DNA of 64,000 nt from contig JAAXKQ010000008.1 in NCBI GenBank assembly GCA_025612245.1, positions 1-64,000 on the forward strand, in the 5' to 3' direction. A program made the position numbers and the translations under genes. Below, piece after piece: positions 40,785-52,925 of this stretch. The notes under the pieces were generated by a model, which saw only the letters and a program-made list of their open reading frames with translations, did no database searches and had not been told where the DNA came from. This stretch comes from Ignavibacteria bacterium (GTDB taxonomy: Bacteria > Bacteroidota > Ignavibacteria > Ignavibacteriales > SURF-24). Each line of letters begins with the position of its first letter. Position 1 is the first letter of the stretch.

Positions 40785-41306
40785 TTATTTATCGGGCCTG
40801 ATACTTCTTACATCCACAGGCGGAAGATCTTCAATTCCTTCTCCCTTGTCCTTACCCCCAATTGCAAGGCCCGAGACACGGTAGAAGTTGTAGCCGTGGT
40901 ATTTGCCCTCTCCGCTGATTAAAAGATCCTCTTTTTCATAAACCATGTTCTCCCTGTGAAATTCACTCATTTCATAGTCGGGAGTAAGCTGTATTGAATA
41001 CGTAGGGCATGCCTCCTCGCAGTAGCCGCAGAATATGCAGCGCGAAAAGTTGATCCTGAAGAATTCCGGGTACCTGCGCCCAGTCTCATCCTGAGTTGCC
41101 TGAAGCGAGATGCAGCCTACCGGGCATGCAACCTGGCACAGATAGCAGGCAACGCACCTTTCCTGCCCGTCCGGATCGCGCGAGAGAATTATTCTGCCGC
41201 GCCACCTCGGGGGAAGATATATCTTTTCCTCGGGATACTGTATTGTCTCCCTTTTATGGAACATGTGCAAAAATGCTATCCAGATACTTCTTAGATTACT
41301 GAACAT
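40785..41306 (-). CDS. nuoI: NADH-quinone oxidoreductase subunit I
   Basis: Two 4Fe-4S motifs [16 protein letters not shown] and [16 protein letters not shown]. Confidence 0.96.
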   Translation of the reverse strand: MFSNLRSIWIAFLHMFHKRETIQYPEEKIYLPPRWRGRIILSRDPDGQERCVACYLCQVACPVGCISLQATQDETGRRYPEFFRINFSRCIFCGYCEEACPTYSIQLTPDYEMSEFHRENMVYEKEDLLISGEGKYHGYNFYRVSGLAIGGKDKGEGIEDLPPVDVRSIRPDK

Positions 41307-41342
41307 CAGACGTACCTTTCAGATTATTTTTTATTCTCAAAA

Positions 41343-42299
41343 CTACTTCATAAACAACAGTACCGCCCCGGTTACAATCAGGTTTAAGAGCGACAGGGGC
41401 AGAAGAAATTTCCATCCGTAGGACATCAGCTGGTCATAGCGCGGCCTCGGAAGGCTCGCCCTTAAGAGCACAAAAAACAGTATGAATACAAACGTCTTCA
41501 ACAGGAACCAGACTACAGGCGGCAAAAATGCCGGCCCGAGCCACCCGCCGAAGAACAGCGTTACTATCATGCCTGAGATCAGTGTTATTCCCAGGTACTC
41601 TCCCACAAAGAACATCCCGAACTTCATGCCTGAGTACTCCGAGTGGAAACCCGAAATAAGTTCGCTTTCAGCCTCGGGAAGGTCAAAAGGAAGCCTGTGC
41701 GTCTCGGCTATACCTGCAACGGTAAAAATAAAAAATCCGATAATCTGCGGGATGAAAAACCAGACTTTCCTCTGCGCCTCCACTATATCCACCAGGCTGA
41801 ATGAGCCTGTGATCATCACTATACCCATGAGCGAAAGGCCCATAAAAACTTCATAGCTTACCATTTGCGCTGCCGCTCTTAGTGTGCCGAGCAAAGAATA
41901 CTTGTTGTTTGAGGCCCAGCCGCCCAGAACGACACTGTAAACACCGAGCGAGGACATGCCGAGAAAGAAAAGTAGCCCGATGTTTAAGTCAACTAAAGTA
42001 ATTTCTCTCGTGTACGGGATTATGGCAAAGCTCATTAAAACCGTCATTATGATTATCGTCGGCGCTACAACAAAAACTTTCCTGTCGGCAAATTTCGGTA
42101 TCCAGTCTTCCTTAAAAAATATCTTTACCATGTCGGCCAGGACCTGTGCAAGTCCGAAAGGTCCGACCCTGTTGGGACCATACCTGTCCTGCCAGAGAGC
42201 CAGGGCGCGGCGTTCAACCCAGATCAGGGATGCGGCAATTGTCATCATTACAATCAGTATCCCGAGAGCTATTATTACGGCCCTTACAACCTCGTTCAT
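41343..42299 (-). CDS. nuoH: NADH-quinone oxidoreductase subunit H
   Basis: [76 protein letters not shown]; 4-nt overlap with nuoG. Confidence 0.97.
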   Translation of the reverse strand: MNEVVRAVIIALGILIVMMTIAASLIWVERRALALWQDRYGPNRVGPFGLAQVLADMVKIFFKEDWIPKFADRKVFVVAPTIIIMTVLMSFAIIPYTREITLVDLNIGLLFFLGMSSLGVYSVVLGGWASNNKYSLLGTLRAAAQMVSYEVFMGLSLMGIVMITGSFSLVDIVEAQRKVWFFIPQIIGFFIFTVAGIAETHRLPFDLPEAESELISGFHSEYSGMKFGMFFVGEYLGITLISGMIVTLFFGGWLGPAFLPPVVWFLLKTFVFILFFVLLRASLPRPRYDQLMSYGWKFLLPLSLLNLIVTGAVLLFMK

Positions 42300-45019
42300 T
42301 TCTTAACTCCGGAAATTTTTACAGATACCGGAAATCTTACGACACTCATGCCGGGAAGTGTTACCGGGTAGCCCGCCAGGCCCGGCCTGAGCCCCAGGTT
42401 AATCTTTACAGGCAGGCGTTCCACCTGTCCTCCAATGCCAAGCTCAAGCTCAGAATCCGAAGTAACCTGCAGCCTTGCGGCATCATCGGGTGAGAGCATG
42501 ATGTAAGGCTTCGGAACCAGTTCCCTTACACCGGGCGAATGTACGCTCAGCTCGTCTGAACCAAAAATGTGATATACCGGCACGAGCATCCATTCTCCCT
42601 CGCGGGGCGCAAAGGCTTTCGGCACGTCCGTAAAATATGAAGGCTTTGCATTTGGCAGCGGCTCAATGAGGCGCTTCCCGGGGTCGCCTCCGTGAAGCGG
42701 ACCGCCTACTTCAATCTGGTACTTGTTTATTGCCTGTGCCGAGTTCCAGCCGGGTGACCAGAAGAATGGAATTAAAGACGACGGAGGCTGCCCGCGGTAG
42801 CCTTCCATTGTAAATGACATCGGACTGTCCACGTCCTCCGGCGGCTTGGGTTCATGCACCGTTTTATCTGCGTGCATGGCTGTTCTTCCGCTGTAGCGGT
42901 ATGGCTCTCTTGGAATTTTCCTTCCCGCAATCCTGAAGCCCGGAGGAGGCGTAATGGTGTCGATGCCCGTAAAATAAGGCATCTCTTTTATCAAAGCCTG
43001 CGTGTAATCCAAAAGGTTTTTCCACCTGGAGAACTCCTTCATGCCGGAGGTAACCATGATGTTGCGCACCCAGCGCCAGCTTTCCTTTATCTCCTTATTA
43101 GGAACAAAAACCTGGTAGAACCTTTGTGCGCGCCCTTCGTTATTTACAAACGTTCCGTCGCTCTCGGCAAAAGACCCCACAGGGATTATGGCCGTGGCTC
43201 TTTCTGTAGTGGCATTTTCAATGTAGTCGAGCACAATTATGTTCTTAAAGCGCTTGAGGAAGCGGTCAACTGCCTGTTTTTCATCCCTCCTAAAAAGGTC
43301 GTTTTCCATTATAATAAGCGTGTCCATGGCCTCTTTTTCCACTGCATGGAACGCCTGGTCAAGCGCCTTGCCTCCCATCATCACCATTCCCATGGAATTG
43401 CATTCGGGCACCGTATAACAGAGTTCAACATTTTTCCCGGCCTTTCTCATTGCATATGCAATGTTTGCCGCGGCGTTTACAATTGCTTCACTCTTAAGGC
43501 TCTGCCCCGCAATTATAAGCGGCCTTTCAGCCTTGTTTAACGCCTTTGAAATTGACTCTGAAAGCACGCAGACCTCTTCATTCAGGTTATCCGCCTTCGG
43601 GGCATCGCTGCTTATGGCGCCCGCAATTGCATAGCCGAGCCTTGCAATTTCATCGGCACTCCCTCTGAATGTCCTTGCAACGCTGTCCAGTTTTGTCGCA
43701 TAAGGGGTAGCAACAAACACAGGGCCTTTTTCATCCTGAACCAGTTCGCGAACCGCGGCATCCTGCCAGTGCGGTATCTTGTAGGGGGTTGCGCTCTGCA
43801 CCGGAACCTGTCGCACGGACTGTCTTACGGCAAGAGCGATCATCGGTGCCGTATTGGTCAGGTCCTCGCCAAGTATTACAACAACGTCGCACTTTTCAAT
43901 TTCCCTTAGCGACGGCGTCCTGATTGAACCCTGGCGCAGTATGTTCATCTCCTTGGTAAGTAGGCTAAACTCCTGCTCAGGCACGCCCCAGTAAAAATTC
44001 CTCTCCGAGACAAGAGAGCGCAGCGTGAAGTTGGCTTCCAGAGACGCCCTTGGTGAGCCGATGCCCATGACCTTCCTGCTGCTTTTAATTATGGCCGATA
44101 TTTCCGTTATTGCCGTTTCCTCATCGGCCTCGGAAAGCCTGTTTTCTCCTGAAAGGCGCAGCATCGGTTTTCTTATTCTTTTCTCGCTGTTTACAAACTC
44201 GTAGCCGAAACGCCCGCGGTCGCAGAGAAAATAGCCGTTTACCTGTCCGTTATACCGCGTCAGTATGCGCCTTAGCTTTCCATATCTTTCTCCTGCCAGC
44301 GTATTGCATCCTACGCCGCAGTGCACACAGACCGAAGGCGCAGATGTAAGATCCCACTTCCTGGTATAATGCTGGAAGAGCGTATTGTCTGTAAAGACTC
44401 CGGTTGGGCAGACTTCAACCAGGTTGCCCGCAAATTCGTTTTCAAGAACCCCATCCTCATGGCGCCCGAAGTAAACGCTGCTGTGAACGCCAAAGACGTT
44501 CAGGTCGTCTCCTCCGGCATAGTCGCGGTAGAACCTGACGCACCTGTAGCACTGTATGCAGCGGTTCATCTCGTGATGAAGAAATGGACCAAGATACTGG
44601 TTTCTGTATGTCCTTTTCTTGTAGCGGAAACGCCTGTAGTTATGCCCCGACATTAAGGTCATATCCTGCAGGTGGCACTCTCCGCCTTCGTCGCAGACGG
44701 GGCAGTCGTGCGGGTGGTTTGTCATCAGCCATTCTATTACACCCGCCCTGAATTCCTTTGCCTCGGGGTCTTCAATTGAAACCCTCATCCCGTCCACAAC
44801 CGGCTCCATGCAAGCCATAAAAAGCTTTCCTGCCTTGTCGTTTTCATCGCGGTATTTCTTTACGGCGCACTGCCTGCATGCACCTACAGAACCCATTGCA
44901 GGATGCCAGCAGAAATACTGGAGGTTCAGCTTTAAGGACAGTATGGTCTCCAGCAAGTTCTTGCTGCTGTCGACCTCGTAAGTTTTTCCATCTATAATAA
45001 TTTTTGCCATCTTTGCCAT
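42296..45019 (-). CDS. nuoG: NADH-quinone oxidoreductase subunit G
   Basis: [51 protein letters not shown]; molybdopterin-oxidoreductase-like C-terminal region. Confidence 0.95.
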   Translation of the reverse strand: MAKMAKIIIDGKTYEVDSSKNLLETILSLKLNLQYFCWHPAMGSVGACRQCAVKKYRDENDKAGKLFMACMEPVVDGMRVSIEDPEAKEFRAGVIEWLMTNHPHDCPVCDEGGECHLQDMTLMSGHNYRRFRYKKRTYRNQYLGPFLHHEMNRCIQCYRCVRFYRDYAGGDDLNVFGVHSSVYFGRHEDGVLENEFAGNLVEVCPTGVFTDNTLFQHYTRKWDLTSAPSVCVHCGVGCNTLAGERYGKLRRILTRYNGQVNGYFLCDRGRFGYEFVNSEKRIRKPMLRLSGENRLSEADEETAITEISAIIKSSRKVMGIGSPRASLEANFTLRSLVSERNFYWGVPEQEFSLLTKEMNILRQGSIRTPSLREIEKCDVVVILGEDLTNTAPMIALAVRQSVRQVPVQSATPYKIPHWQDAAVRELVQDEKGPVFVATPYATKLDSVARTFRGSADEIARLGYAIAGAISSDAPKADNLNEEVCVLSESISKALNKAERPLIIAGQSLKSEAIVNAAANIAYAMRKAGKNVELCYTVPECNSMGMVMMGGKALDQAFHAVEKEAMDTLIIMENDLFRRDEKQAVDRFLKRFKNIIVLDYIENATTERATAIIPVGSFAESDGTFVNNEGRAQRFYQVFVPNKEIKESWRWVRNIMVTSGMKEFSRWKNLLDYTQALIKEMPYFTGIDTITPPPGFRIAGRKIPREPYRYSGRTAMHADKTVHEPKPPEDVDSPMSFTMEGYRGQPPSSLIPFFWSPGWNSAQAINKYQIEVGGPLHGGDPGKRLIEPLPNAKPSYFTDVPKAFAPREGEWMLVPVYHIFGSDELSVHSPGVRELVPKPYIMLSPDDAARLQVTSDSELELGIGGQVERLPVKINLGLRPGLAGYPVTLPGMSVVRFPVSVKISGVKK

Positions 45020-45022
45020 TTT

Positions 45023-46297
45023 CTACGACCTCCAGGGGCAGCTTTTTTCGTTGATGTGTTTTATGAAGTCCTCCCTGTAATATTTAAGCGCGCTCTGCAA
45101 TGGCTCCATTGCTCCGGGCGCAAGGGGACAGAAAGTATTTCCGGGACCCAGGTACTTGGTGTGGAATGACAAAATATCCAGGTCCTCCATCTGTCCTGTT
45201 CCGTGTTCAATTGAGTAAAGAGTCTTTTCCACCCAGGGCAATCCCTCGCGGCATGGAGTGCACCAGCCGCAGGATTCCTGTGCAAAGAATACCTGAAGGT
45301 TATGCACGAAGCCCACCGGGCAGGTCTTGTCATCCATTACAATTATGGTTCCCGTACCCATACGGCTTCCCACCTTGCCCACGGAAGTAAAATCCATGTT
45401 AACGTCCAGGTGCTCTTCTGTAAGAAAGTCCGTCGAGGCTCCTCCCGGCAGGAGGCCTCTTAACTTCAGGCCGTCCCTCATTCCGCCTGCGTATTCTTCA
45501 AGGATTTCCCTGAGCGTAGTTCCAAGCGGGAGCTCCCAAAGGCCGGGGCGTTTCACCTTTCCGCTTGCCCCGTAAAGCTTTGTGCCGCCTTCACCCGTAA
45601 GGCTCAATTTCTTAAACCACTCGGCGCCATTGTTTATTATGTGTGAAATGCAGGAAAGTGTTTCAATGTTGTTTACTATAGTAGGCTTGCCAAATAACCC
45701 GCTCGACTGAGGAAATGGCGGCTTGGATCTTGGTGTGGCGCGCTTTCCCTCAAGCGCGTTCAAAAGTGCCGTTTCCTCACCGCACATGTAGCGTCCGACG
45801 CTCGTATGAACGTGCATCTCCAGGCTGAAAGGCGAACCCAGTATGTTTTTCCCGAGATAGCCCGCTTCATATGCCTCATGAATGGCCTTCTGAATAATTT
45901 CAGCGCCTTCTGTATATTCGCCCCTGATAAAAATGTAGGATATGTCGGCCTGAATGGCATAAGCGCTTATTATCATTCCTTCGATCAGCTGATGAGGCTT
46001 TGCTTCAATTAGCAGTCGGTCCTTAAAGGTTCCCGGTTCCATCTCGTCACCGTTAGCCACCAGGTATTTAGGGCGCGGGGCATTATCCCCCATGGGGACA
46101 AAGCTCCATTTCATGCCCGTCGGGAACCCGGCTCCACCGCGTCCCCTTAATCCGGAATCCTTGACCAGGTCCATTACTTCTTTCGGCGTCATAGTGATGG
46201 TTTTCCGGAGTGCCTGGTAGCCGCCCGCCTGTTCATATTCTTTCAGGTATAAAGGAGCTCCGTCAGTTCTGATGTTTTGAGTTAAAGGTTTTTCCAT
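45023..46297 (-). CDS. nuoF: NADH-quinone oxidoreductase subunit F
   Basis: GLRGRGGAGFPTGMKWSF; YICGEE-type SVGRYMCGEETALLNALEGKRATPRSKPPFP; ESCGWCTPCREG. Confidence 0.97.
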   Translation of the reverse strand: MEKPLTQNIRTDGAPLYLKEYEQAGGYQALRKTITMTPKEVMDLVKDSGLRGRGGAGFPTGMKWSFVPMGDNAPRPKYLVANGDEMEPGTFKDRLLIEAKPHQLIEGMIISAYAIQADISYIFIRGEYTEGAEIIQKAIHEAYEAGYLGKNILGSPFSLEMHVHTSVGRYMCGEETALLNALEGKRATPRSKPPFPQSSGLFGKPTIVNNIETLSCISHIINNGAEWFKKLSLTGEGGTKLYGASGKVKRPGLWELPLGTTLREILEEYAGGMRDGLKLRGLLPGGASTDFLTEEHLDVNMDFTSVGKVGSRMGTGTIIVMDDKTCPVGFVHNLQVFFAQESCGWCTPCREGLPWVEKTLYSIEHGTGQMEDLDILSFHTKYLGPGNTFCPLAPGAMEPLQSALKYYREDFIKHINEKSCPWRS

Positions 46298-46325
46298 TAC
46301 TATCCCGTGTATCCTTTCCTGTTTT

Positions 46326-46790
46326 CTATTTGTACGCTTCCAGAATCTTCTCTATGTCTTCAGACTTTAAGTCCCTGTGCAGGTCCCTGTCAATCATCAT
46401 TGCCGGGGCATGGTCGCACGTCCCAAGGCACGGCACGGGCAGGAGCGTAAAGCGCCCGTCCTGAGTAGTCTCACCGTACTTAATTCCCAGCTTTTCCGAA
46501 AGGGTATGCAGTATCTCTTCATAGCCCATTACCCAGCAGCTTATGCTGTTACAAACCAGTATTACGTGCTTTCCTACGGGACTTCGGTAAAGCAGGTTGT
46601 AGAACGTTGCCACCCCGTCAAGGTCGTCTTTCGAGACTTCCAGCAACGCTGCCAGGTCCTCAAGGCTTTCATCCGAAAGCCAGCCGCGGTGCTTCTGCAC
46701 TACTTTCATTGCTTCAATTGCGGCTGCTTGTTTATGAGGATAGAGTTTGAATTCCTCCTCTATTTCCTTTCTTTCTTCTTCACTCAGCAT
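46326..46790 (-). CDS. nuoE: NADH-quinone oxidoreductase subunit E
   Basis: ATFYNLLYRSPVGKHVILVCNSISCW...VPCLGTCDHAPAMMID. Confidence 0.96.
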   Translation of the reverse strand: MLSEEERKEIEEEFKLYPHKQAAAIEAMKVVQKHRGWLSDESLEDLAALLEVSKDDLDGVATFYNLLYRSPVGKHVILVCNSISCWVMGYEEILHTLSEKLGIKYGETTQDGRFTLLPVPCLGTCDHAPAMMIDRDLHRDLKSEDIEKILEAYK

Positions 46791-46801
46791 TATATCCTCT
46801 T

Positions 46802-48550
46802 TTATCTGTCAACGTCTGCAAGTACAAAATCCAGGCTGCCAAGTATCGCCATCAGGTCGGCAATCGTATAGCTGCGGCTCATAAAGGGAACCATCTGCAT
46901 GTGCGCAAATGAAGGAGTGCGTATGTGGTTCCTGTATGCGCCCGTGCTGCCGTCGCTGATAAGATAATAACTGGTAATTCCTTTTATGGTTTCAACCGCC
47001 ACGCCCGACTCCCCGGGCGGCATTACGGGCCCCCAGCTCACATTGAGGAAATGATTAATCAGGGTTTCTATATCCATCATTGTCCTGTCCTTAATGGGGG
47101 GAGTGGTAAGCGGGTTAGACGACTTATAGGGCCCTTCGGGCATATTCTTCAGGCACTGTTCAATTATCCTCAGGCTCTGCCTCATCTCCTCCATTCTAAC
47201 CACGGCCCTGTCATAGCAGTCGCCGTTCTGTCCTATAGGTATGTCAAATTCGAACTGGTCGTATCCCGAAAAGGGGCGCCTTTTCCTGAGGTCCCACTCA
47301 AGTCCGCAGGCTCTCAGGTTGGGTCCGGTAATTCCCCATTCAATTGCCTCTTCTACGTTAAAGAGGCCTACTCCAACGGTTCTTGCCTTAAAGATCCTGT
47401 TTCCCATAACCATCTTGTCGTACTCTTTTAGCCTGGGGGGCATCCAGTCGAGAAAATTTCTGACCAGTGTCTCCCAGCCTTTCGGCAGGTCGGCCGCCGT
47501 GCCTCCGATTCTGAACCAGCCCGGGTGCATCCTGAAACCTGTAACGGCTTCAATAATGCTGAGGGCTTTCTCACGGTCGGTAAATGTATAGAACACGGGG
47601 GAGAGCTGCCCCACGTCCTGCGCAAATGTACCGAGCCATACCAGGTGGTTATAGATGCGGAAGACTTCGCAGAGCATTACCCTTATGACCTTGGCGCGCT
47701 CGGGTATCTCAATGCCTCCCAGCACCTCGAGCGACATCAGGTAAGCCAGGTTGTTGACTACGCCGGCCAGGTAATCTACCCTGTCCGTGTAAGGAAGGTA
47801 TGTATGCCAGGATTGCCTTTCTGCAATCTTTTCCTGACCCCGGTGGTGAAAGCCGATATCGGGAACGATGTCCACAATAATTTCCCCATCCAGCTGTAGC
47901 ACCAGTCTTAAGACACCGTGAGTTCCCGGGTGCTGCGGACCCAGGTTTAAGAACATGAAGTCCGTCGTCTCGGTCGACTTTTTGAGCCCCCAGTGCTCAG
48001 GCTTGAATTCATAGACTTCCTGCTCTTCGATGCTCTTATCCTCAGGCATCTGGAAAGGCCCCATTTCGGTTGCGCGTGCCGGATGCTCTTTTCTTAATGG
48101 ATGTCCCTCCCACCACAAAGGCATAAGGATTCTTCTTAAGAGCGGATGACCGTCGAACTTTATTCCGAACATGTCGTATGCTTCGCGTTCATACCAGTTT
48201 GCGTTCTGGAATACCCTCGTTACGCTTGGCGCCGTCGGGTACTCTCCCTTAAGTGCAATCTTAAGGCGTATGTCGCTGTTGCGTTCAAAAGACATGAGCA
48301 GGTAAAATACGGTAAAGTCGCTTATGGGCTGCCCTTCTCTGTGCTTCCTTTCGCGCTCGTCTATTGCCCCCAGGTCGTAGAGCATCCTGTAGGGTTTAAG
48401 GACTTCATTTTTCAGGTAGCCAAGCACTTCAACTATGCTTTCCTTCGGGACCCAGAGGGTTGGCACCCCGTCCGAAGTAGTCTGCTCAACAAATTCCAGA
48501 GCGCTGAATTTTGTCTTCAGCTCTTCAACAACTGTAAAATCGTGTTTCAT
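46802..48550 (-). CDS. nuoCD: NADH-quinone oxidoreductase fused subunits C/D
   Basis: NuoC-type [29 protein letters not shown] followed in frame by Nuo[40 protein letters not shown]. Confidence 0.96.
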   Translation of the reverse strand: MKHDFTVVEELKTKFSALEFVEQTTSDGVPTLWVPKESIVEVLGYLKNEVLKPYRMLYDLGAIDERERKHREGQPISDFTVFYLLMSFERNSDIRLKIALKGEYPTAPSVTRVFQNANWYEREAYDMFGIKFDGHPLLRRILMPLWWEGHPLRKEHPARATEMGPFQMPEDKSIEEQEVYEFKPEHWGLKKSTETTDFMFLNLGPQHPGTHGVLRLVLQLDGEIIVDIVPDIGFHHRGQEKIAERQSWHTYLPYTDRVDYLAGVVNNLAYLMSLEVLGGIEIPERAKVIRVMLCEVFRIYNHLVWLGTFAQDVGQLSPVFYTFTDREKALSIIEAVTGFRMHPGWFRIGGTAADLPKGWETLVRNFLDWMPPRLKEYDKMVMGNRIFKARTVGVGLFNVEEAIEWGITGPNLRACGLEWDLRKRRPFSGYDQFEFDIPIGQNGDCYDRAVVRMEEMRQSLRIIEQCLKNMPEGPYKSSNPLTTPPIKDRTMMDIETLINHFLNVSWGPVMPPGESGVAVETIKGITSYYLISDGSTGAYRNHIRTPSFAHMQMVPFMSRSYTIADLMAILGSLDFVLADVDR

Positions 48551-48586
48551 TTATCCAGCATTGTTTATTTCTTTGTTTCAACGGGC

Positions 48587-49222
48587 CTAAATCTCATCTG
48601 GCGGGCGGAGGAACGTCGTTTTCCTTCTTTCCTCTCGTTTCAGCTCCTTAAGCGAACCCTTGTTTGGCTTTACGATTCCCTGCGGGCCAATAACCCAGCT
48701 AAGCGGGCGCTCCTCCTTTCCCACGGCATCCCTTAAGAGCAATAGGCCTTCAATAAATGTATCGGGCCTCGGGGGGCATCCCTGCACGTAAACGTCCACG
48801 GGCATGAACTTGTCCACACCCTGCACAACGCTGTAGACGTCAAACATCCCCCCGGAGTTGGCGCAGGATCCCATGGAGATGACCCATCTGGGCTCCATCA
48901 TCTGCTCGTAAAGGCGTTTTATAATTGGCGCCATTTTAATAAACACAGTTCCTGCTACAACCATCAGGTCGGCTTCTCTGGGTGTGCCGCGTATTACTTC
49001 GGCTCCGAAGCGTGCAAGGTCAAACTTTGGGGTAAGGCTGGTTGCCATTTCCACATAACAGCATGAAAGCCCGAAGTTGAAGGGCCACATGGAATTTTTT
49101 CTTCCCCAAGCAAGCAGGTCCTCCAGACGGCTTAAGACCATGCTCTTCTGTAATGCCCCTTCAAAATTGCCAGACTGCTTAAATGTTACTTTATTGCCCG
49201 AAGAAATGGGTGATGAATTCAT
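48587..49222 (-). CDS. nuoB: NADH-quinone oxidoreductase subunit B
   Basis: [18 protein letters not shown]...[11 protein letters not shown]...[15 protein letters not shown]; start at 49222 gives ATGA overlap with nuoA stop; ORF track start 49309 is inside nuoA. Confidence 0.95.
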   Translation of the reverse strand: MNSSPISSGNKVTFKQSGNFEGALQKSMVLSRLEDLLAWGRKNSMWPFNFGLSCCYVEMATSLTPKFDLARFGAEVIRGTPREADLMVVAGTVFIKMAPIIKRLYEQMMEPRWVISMGSCANSGGMFDVYSVVQGVDKFMPVDVYVQGCPPRPDTFIEGLLLLRDAVGKEERPLSWVIGPQGIVKPNKGSLKELKREERRKTTFLRPPDEI

Positions 49223-49650
49223 ATATTGATACTCTTTCTGTAATGTTTCCTGTATGCACTTAATATCTTTTTGTTGTTCGGCCCAAAGTCCAGAGCGCCT
49301 ATTTTCCATTCATAAATAAGCACTGCTGCAAGCACGAGGATAAAGACCAGTACACCCAGGTAACCCACCCATCCTGCATCCTGGAAAGCAATTGCCCATG
49401 CAACAATGAACACCGATTCCAGGTCAAAGACTACAAAAAACATGGCAACGAGGTAAAACTGAACTGAAAAACGGAGGCGGGCGCTTCCTGTCACTTTAAT
49501 GCCCGATTCAAAAGGCGTATCTGTCTGAGGTTCTTCATGCCGCTGCCCTAATACGTATGACAGGCCTATCATTATTCCCACAAGCGCTGCGGCTGCAAAG
49601 GCATATATTAACAATGGCCAGGCGGATGCATTGTTGGCTGCATTATTCAA
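49219..49650 (-). CDS. nuoA: NADH-quinone oxidoreductase subunit A
   Basis: [44 protein letters not shown]. Confidence 0.95.
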   Translation of the reverse strand: MNNAANNASAWPLLIYAFAAAALVGIMIGLSYVLGQRHEEPQTDTPFESGIKVTGSARLRFSVQFYLVAMFFVVFDLESVFIVAWAIAFQDAGWVGYLGVLVFILVLAAVLIYEWKIGALDFGPNNKKILSAYRKHYRKSINI

Positions 49651-49945
49651 GTCTCATCTCCTCATTTGCATAACACTTTAAGACTAAAGCAAAGCTTCGT
49701 TCTTTGGGCTGTTATACTTGTATTTGAAACGATCCCTCTTTTTGTGAACTTATATATAAAATATAAATATCGGCTGATTATGCAAGTGAATTCCACAGAA
49801 ATAAATTGCACGCCGGCAGGCATGCCTCAGGCTGAAACGTCATTTGGACCTTGTTGCTTAAGCATGCGTGCAAGTGTATATTTCATTATTTATCTTTGAA
49901 ATCTGGATTTATCACCCGGGCTTTAATTTATAACAAAAGGCAGAT

Positions 49946-50713
49946 ATGAATACTTACCCCATACTTGAATTCGACCCGGCCACCGAGGCGGTCTTTGAGC
50001 CTAAAGGCATCATTAAACCCGTGGAAATTTCCGAGTGCTGCGTCTTAACGTTTTTCAAGGACGTCATTGAAAAAGTCGTCAGTGAACACCCCGTCAGAAC
50101 CGTCAAGCTCCTGAATAGCGAGATGGGGAAGCACCCGGTCTACGAAATGGAATTCCACGGAAAGAAAGTTGCATTCTTTCACGCTCCCATGGGTGCCCCC
50201 TTTGCTGCAGCGGCACTTGAGGAAATAATAGCACTCGGCTGCAGGAAATTTATTGCCTGCGGAGGCGCTGGCGTACTCGACTCATCCATCAACTGCGGGA
50301 AAGTTGTCGTTCCGTATTCCGCACTTAGAGATGAGGGAACTTCATACCACTATCTTCCGCCTTCAAGAGAAGTTGAACCCGGCCCCGGGGCCCTTCAGGC
50401 CATTAAGGAAACACTTGAGGCCAACAGGGTGGATTACCTGATGACAAAAACCTGGACCACGGACGCCGTCTACAGGGAAACACGCCTCCTGGTCGGCAAA
50501 AGAAAAGCCGAGGGCTGCCTGGTAGTTGAAATGGAGGCCGCGGCTTTCTTTGCGGTTTCAAAATTCCGAGGCGTGAAATTTGCCCAGATGCTCTATGGCG
50601 GCGATGACGTGAGCCTTGAGGAATGGGACCACAGGAACTGGTTCAGCCAGTATGGTGTGCGTGAAAGCCTTTTCTGGCTTTCCGTTGAAGCATGCCTGAG
50701 GATCAAGGACTGA
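49946..50713 (+). CDS. Nucleoside (uridine-type) phosphorylase family protein
   Basis: VAFFHAPMGAPFAAAALEEIIALGCRKFIACGGAGVLD...TTDAVYRETR...CLVVEMEAAAFFAVSKFRGVKFAQMLYGGDDVS. Confidence 0.85.
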   Translation: MNTYPILEFDPATEAVFEPKGIIKPVEISECCVLTFFKDVIEKVVSEHPVRTVKLLNSEMGKHPVYEMEFHGKKVAFFHAPMGAPFAAAALEEIIALGCRKFIACGGAGVLDSSINCGKVVVPYSALRDEGTSYHYLPPSREVEPGPGALQAIKETLEANRVDYLMTKTWTTDAVYRETRLLVGKRKAEGCLVVEMEAAAFFAVSKFRGVKFAQMLYGGDDVSLEEWDHRNWFSQYGVRESLFWLSVEACLRIKD

Positions 50714-50773
50714 AAATGAGGAAACTGTTTTCAAAAATTTCTTATATTAATTTAATTCTCAAAGAGCCTCAGA

Positions 50774-51376
50774 ATGAAAAAATCCGGAAATAAATGGAAA
50801 GCGTTCCTCTTTACGTCTGTAACACTCGTCCTGTTACTTGCGTCGCTCGTTTTCTACTGCAACCTGAGGATAAATAAATACGCCCGCAAGTACACCTACT
50901 ACGACCTGGATAAAATCCCTTACAATAAGGCGGGGCTCCTCCTTGGAACGGGCAAGTACCTAAAGCCCCGGGTGGTAAACCTCTACTTTGCATACCGCAT
51001 AAAAGCCGCTGCTGAGCTCTACAAATCGGGAAAAATTAAGCTCATAATTGTTAGCGGCAATAAATATAACAACGAGCCAAGAAATATGAGAATGGACCTC
51101 ATTAAAAACGGGGTCCCGGCCAAGGCCATATATTCCGACGAGGAAGGCTTCAGGACGTACGACTCTATCAAAAGGTGCAGGGAGATTTACGGCTTCAATA
51201 GCTTTACACTCATCTCTCAGCAGTGGCATAACGAAAGGGCCATTTTCATCGCCAGAAAGCTTGGCCTCCATGCAGTTGGCTACAACGCCGAAGACGTAAA
51301 AGGCACCATGGCATTTGAGACGGACCTGAGGGAGCTTTTCTCCAGGGTAAAGGTCTTTCTGGATCTGTATCTTTAA
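50774..51376 (+). CDS. ElyC/SanA/YdcF (DUF218) family protein
   Basis: AGLLLGTGKYLKPRVVNLYFAYRIKAAAELYKSGKIKLIIVSGNKYNNEPRNMRMDLIKNGVPAKAIYSDEEGFRTYDSI. Confidence 0.9.
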   Translation: MKKSGNKWKAFLFTSVTLVLLLASLVFYCNLRINKYARKYTYYDLDKIPYNKAGLLLGTGKYLKPRVVNLYFAYRIKAAAELYKSGKIKLIIVSGNKYNNEPRNMRMDLIKNGVPAKAIYSDEEGFRTYDSIKRCREIYGFNSFTLISQQWHNERAIFIARKLGLHAVGYNAEDVKGTMAFETDLRELFSRVKVFLDLYL

Positions 51377-51453
51377 TCGCACTTATGTATTATATTATTT
51401 TATTGCGTAAATTCATGGAAATTTTTTGGAAAGTTTATTTTAAGGATTGTTAA

Positions 51454-52287
51454 ATGAATTTTGTTCCTGCCGTTAAGGCACCTGAAAATTCCGGAGGCCT
51501 GGCCTCATGGTGGTTCGTGTTCAAAAGAGATGAACTTCTTGTCCTGACAAATAACGGTAAAGCTGAAATCCCCTTTAATAAGGACCTTTCAGACATTAAT
51601 ATAAAGCCCCTTAAAAAGCAGTACCTCGGCACCATGGGCGAAAGCCCGTCTTTTGCCGTGGAAGTTTCGCTTGAAACAGAGGCACCCCGCGGCATGGCAT
51701 TCCGCAACCTTCGCTCACTCTTAGGAGAATTTTCCGACGAGCTCTTTGCGCTCTCTGGCAGGGCTTTTCAGGTAATCAGCTGGGACCTTAATCACCAGTA
51801 CTGCGGACGCTGCGGCACACCAACAGTGGCAAAACAGGAAGAAAGGGCAAAGGTATGCCCGAACTGCGGACTGGTAAGCTACCCAAGAATTTCTCCCGCA
51901 ATTATTGTTGCAGTAATTAACCGGAATAAGCTGCTACTGGCAAAGTCGAGCCGCTTTAAGTCCGACATGTACAGCGTTCTGGCAGGCTTCGTTGAAGCCG
52001 GAGAGACTTTTGAGGATTCAATCAGGCGCGAGATTAGAGAAGAGGCAAATATTGAAGTCAGAAATATCAGGTATTTCGGAAGCCAGCCCTGGCCTTTTCC
52101 AGATTCCTTAATGGTCGGCTTTACGGCCGAATATGACTCGGGCGACCTCAGGCCCGACGGAGTTGAAATAGTTGACCTTCAGTGGTTCTCCCCTTCGGAA
52201 CTCCCGCATATACCCGGCAGGTGGAGCATTGCCAGGCGACTTATTGACTGGTTTGTTGAAAACTACAATGAAAGGGAAAAGGTTTGA
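51454..52287 (+). CDS. nudC: NADH pyrophosphatase / NAD-RNA decapping Nudix hydrolase
   Basis: Zn ribbon YCGRCGTPT..KVCPNCGLVSYPRISPAIIV; Nudix box GFVEAGETFEDSIRREIREEANI; SQPWPFPDSLMVGF. Confidence 0.96.
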   Translation: MNFVPAVKAPENSGGLASWWFVFKRDELLVLTNNGKAEIPFNKDLSDINIKPLKKQYLGTMGESPSFAVEVSLETEAPRGMAFRNLRSLLGEFSDELFALSGRAFQVISWDLNHQYCGRCGTPTVAKQEERAKVCPNCGLVSYPRISPAIIVAVINRNKLLLAKSSRFKSDMYSVLAGFVEAGETFEDSIRREIREEANIEVRNIRYFGSQPWPFPDSLMVGFTAEYDSGDLRPDGVEIVDLQWFSPSELPHIPGRWSIARRLIDWFVENYNEREKV

Positions 52288-52925
52288 CAAAAGACCTGGC
52301 TTCAATAAGAAGAGATTATATTCTTAAGACGCTCAATGAGGAAGACATAGATCCCGACCCGGTAAAGCAGTTTAAGAAATGGCTTAACGAGGCAATTGAA
52401 GCCTGCGTAAATGAACCTACCGCAATGGCGCTTGCCACTTCTACAAAAGAGGGAATACCCTCGGTTAGAATTGTACTGCTCAAGAAGGTAACGCAGGAGG
52501 ATTTTGTATTCTTTACAAATTATACGAGCCGCAAAGGACGCCAGCTCCTGGAGAACCCTCACGCGGCCTTAGCTTTCTACTGGCCCGAACTGGAACGCCA
52601 GGTAAGAATTGAGGGAAGTGTCACCAGGCTCCCGGAAGAGGCTTCGGATGAATATTTCAATTCGCGCCCCCCGGGAAGCAGGATCGGCGCCTGGGCCTCG
52701 CCTCAAAGCCAGGTAATTCCAAACAGGGCGTTCTTGGAAGAAATGATGCTTAAGTACCAGAAGCAGTTCCAGTCGCTCAAAATTGAGCGCCCTTCATACT
52801 GGGGCGGATTTTCTCTTAAGCCAAGTTTAATTGAATTCTGGCAGGGAAGGGAAAGCCGACTGCACGACAGGATACAGTTCACAAAAACAGATAACAAGTG
52901 GAAAGCTGAACGCCTGGCCCCGTAA
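52284..52925 (+). CDS. pdxH: Pyridoxamine 5'-phosphate oxidase
   Basis: RIVLLKKVTQEDFVFFTNYTSRKGRQL; FYWPELERQVRIEGSVTRLPEEASDEYFNSRPPGSRIGAWASPQSQVI; TTG start in 4-nt overlap with nudC stop. Confidence 0.96.
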   Translation: MTKDLASIRRDYILKTLNEEDIDPDPVKQFKKWLNEAIEACVNEPTAMALATSTKEGIPSVRIVLLKKVTQEDFVFFTNYTSRKGRQLLENPHAALAFYWPELERQVRIEGSVTRLPEEASDEYFNSRPPGSRIGAWASPQSQVIPNRAFLEEMMLKYQKQFQSLKIERPSYWGGFSLKPSLIEFWQGRESRLHDRIQFTKTDNKWKAERLAP

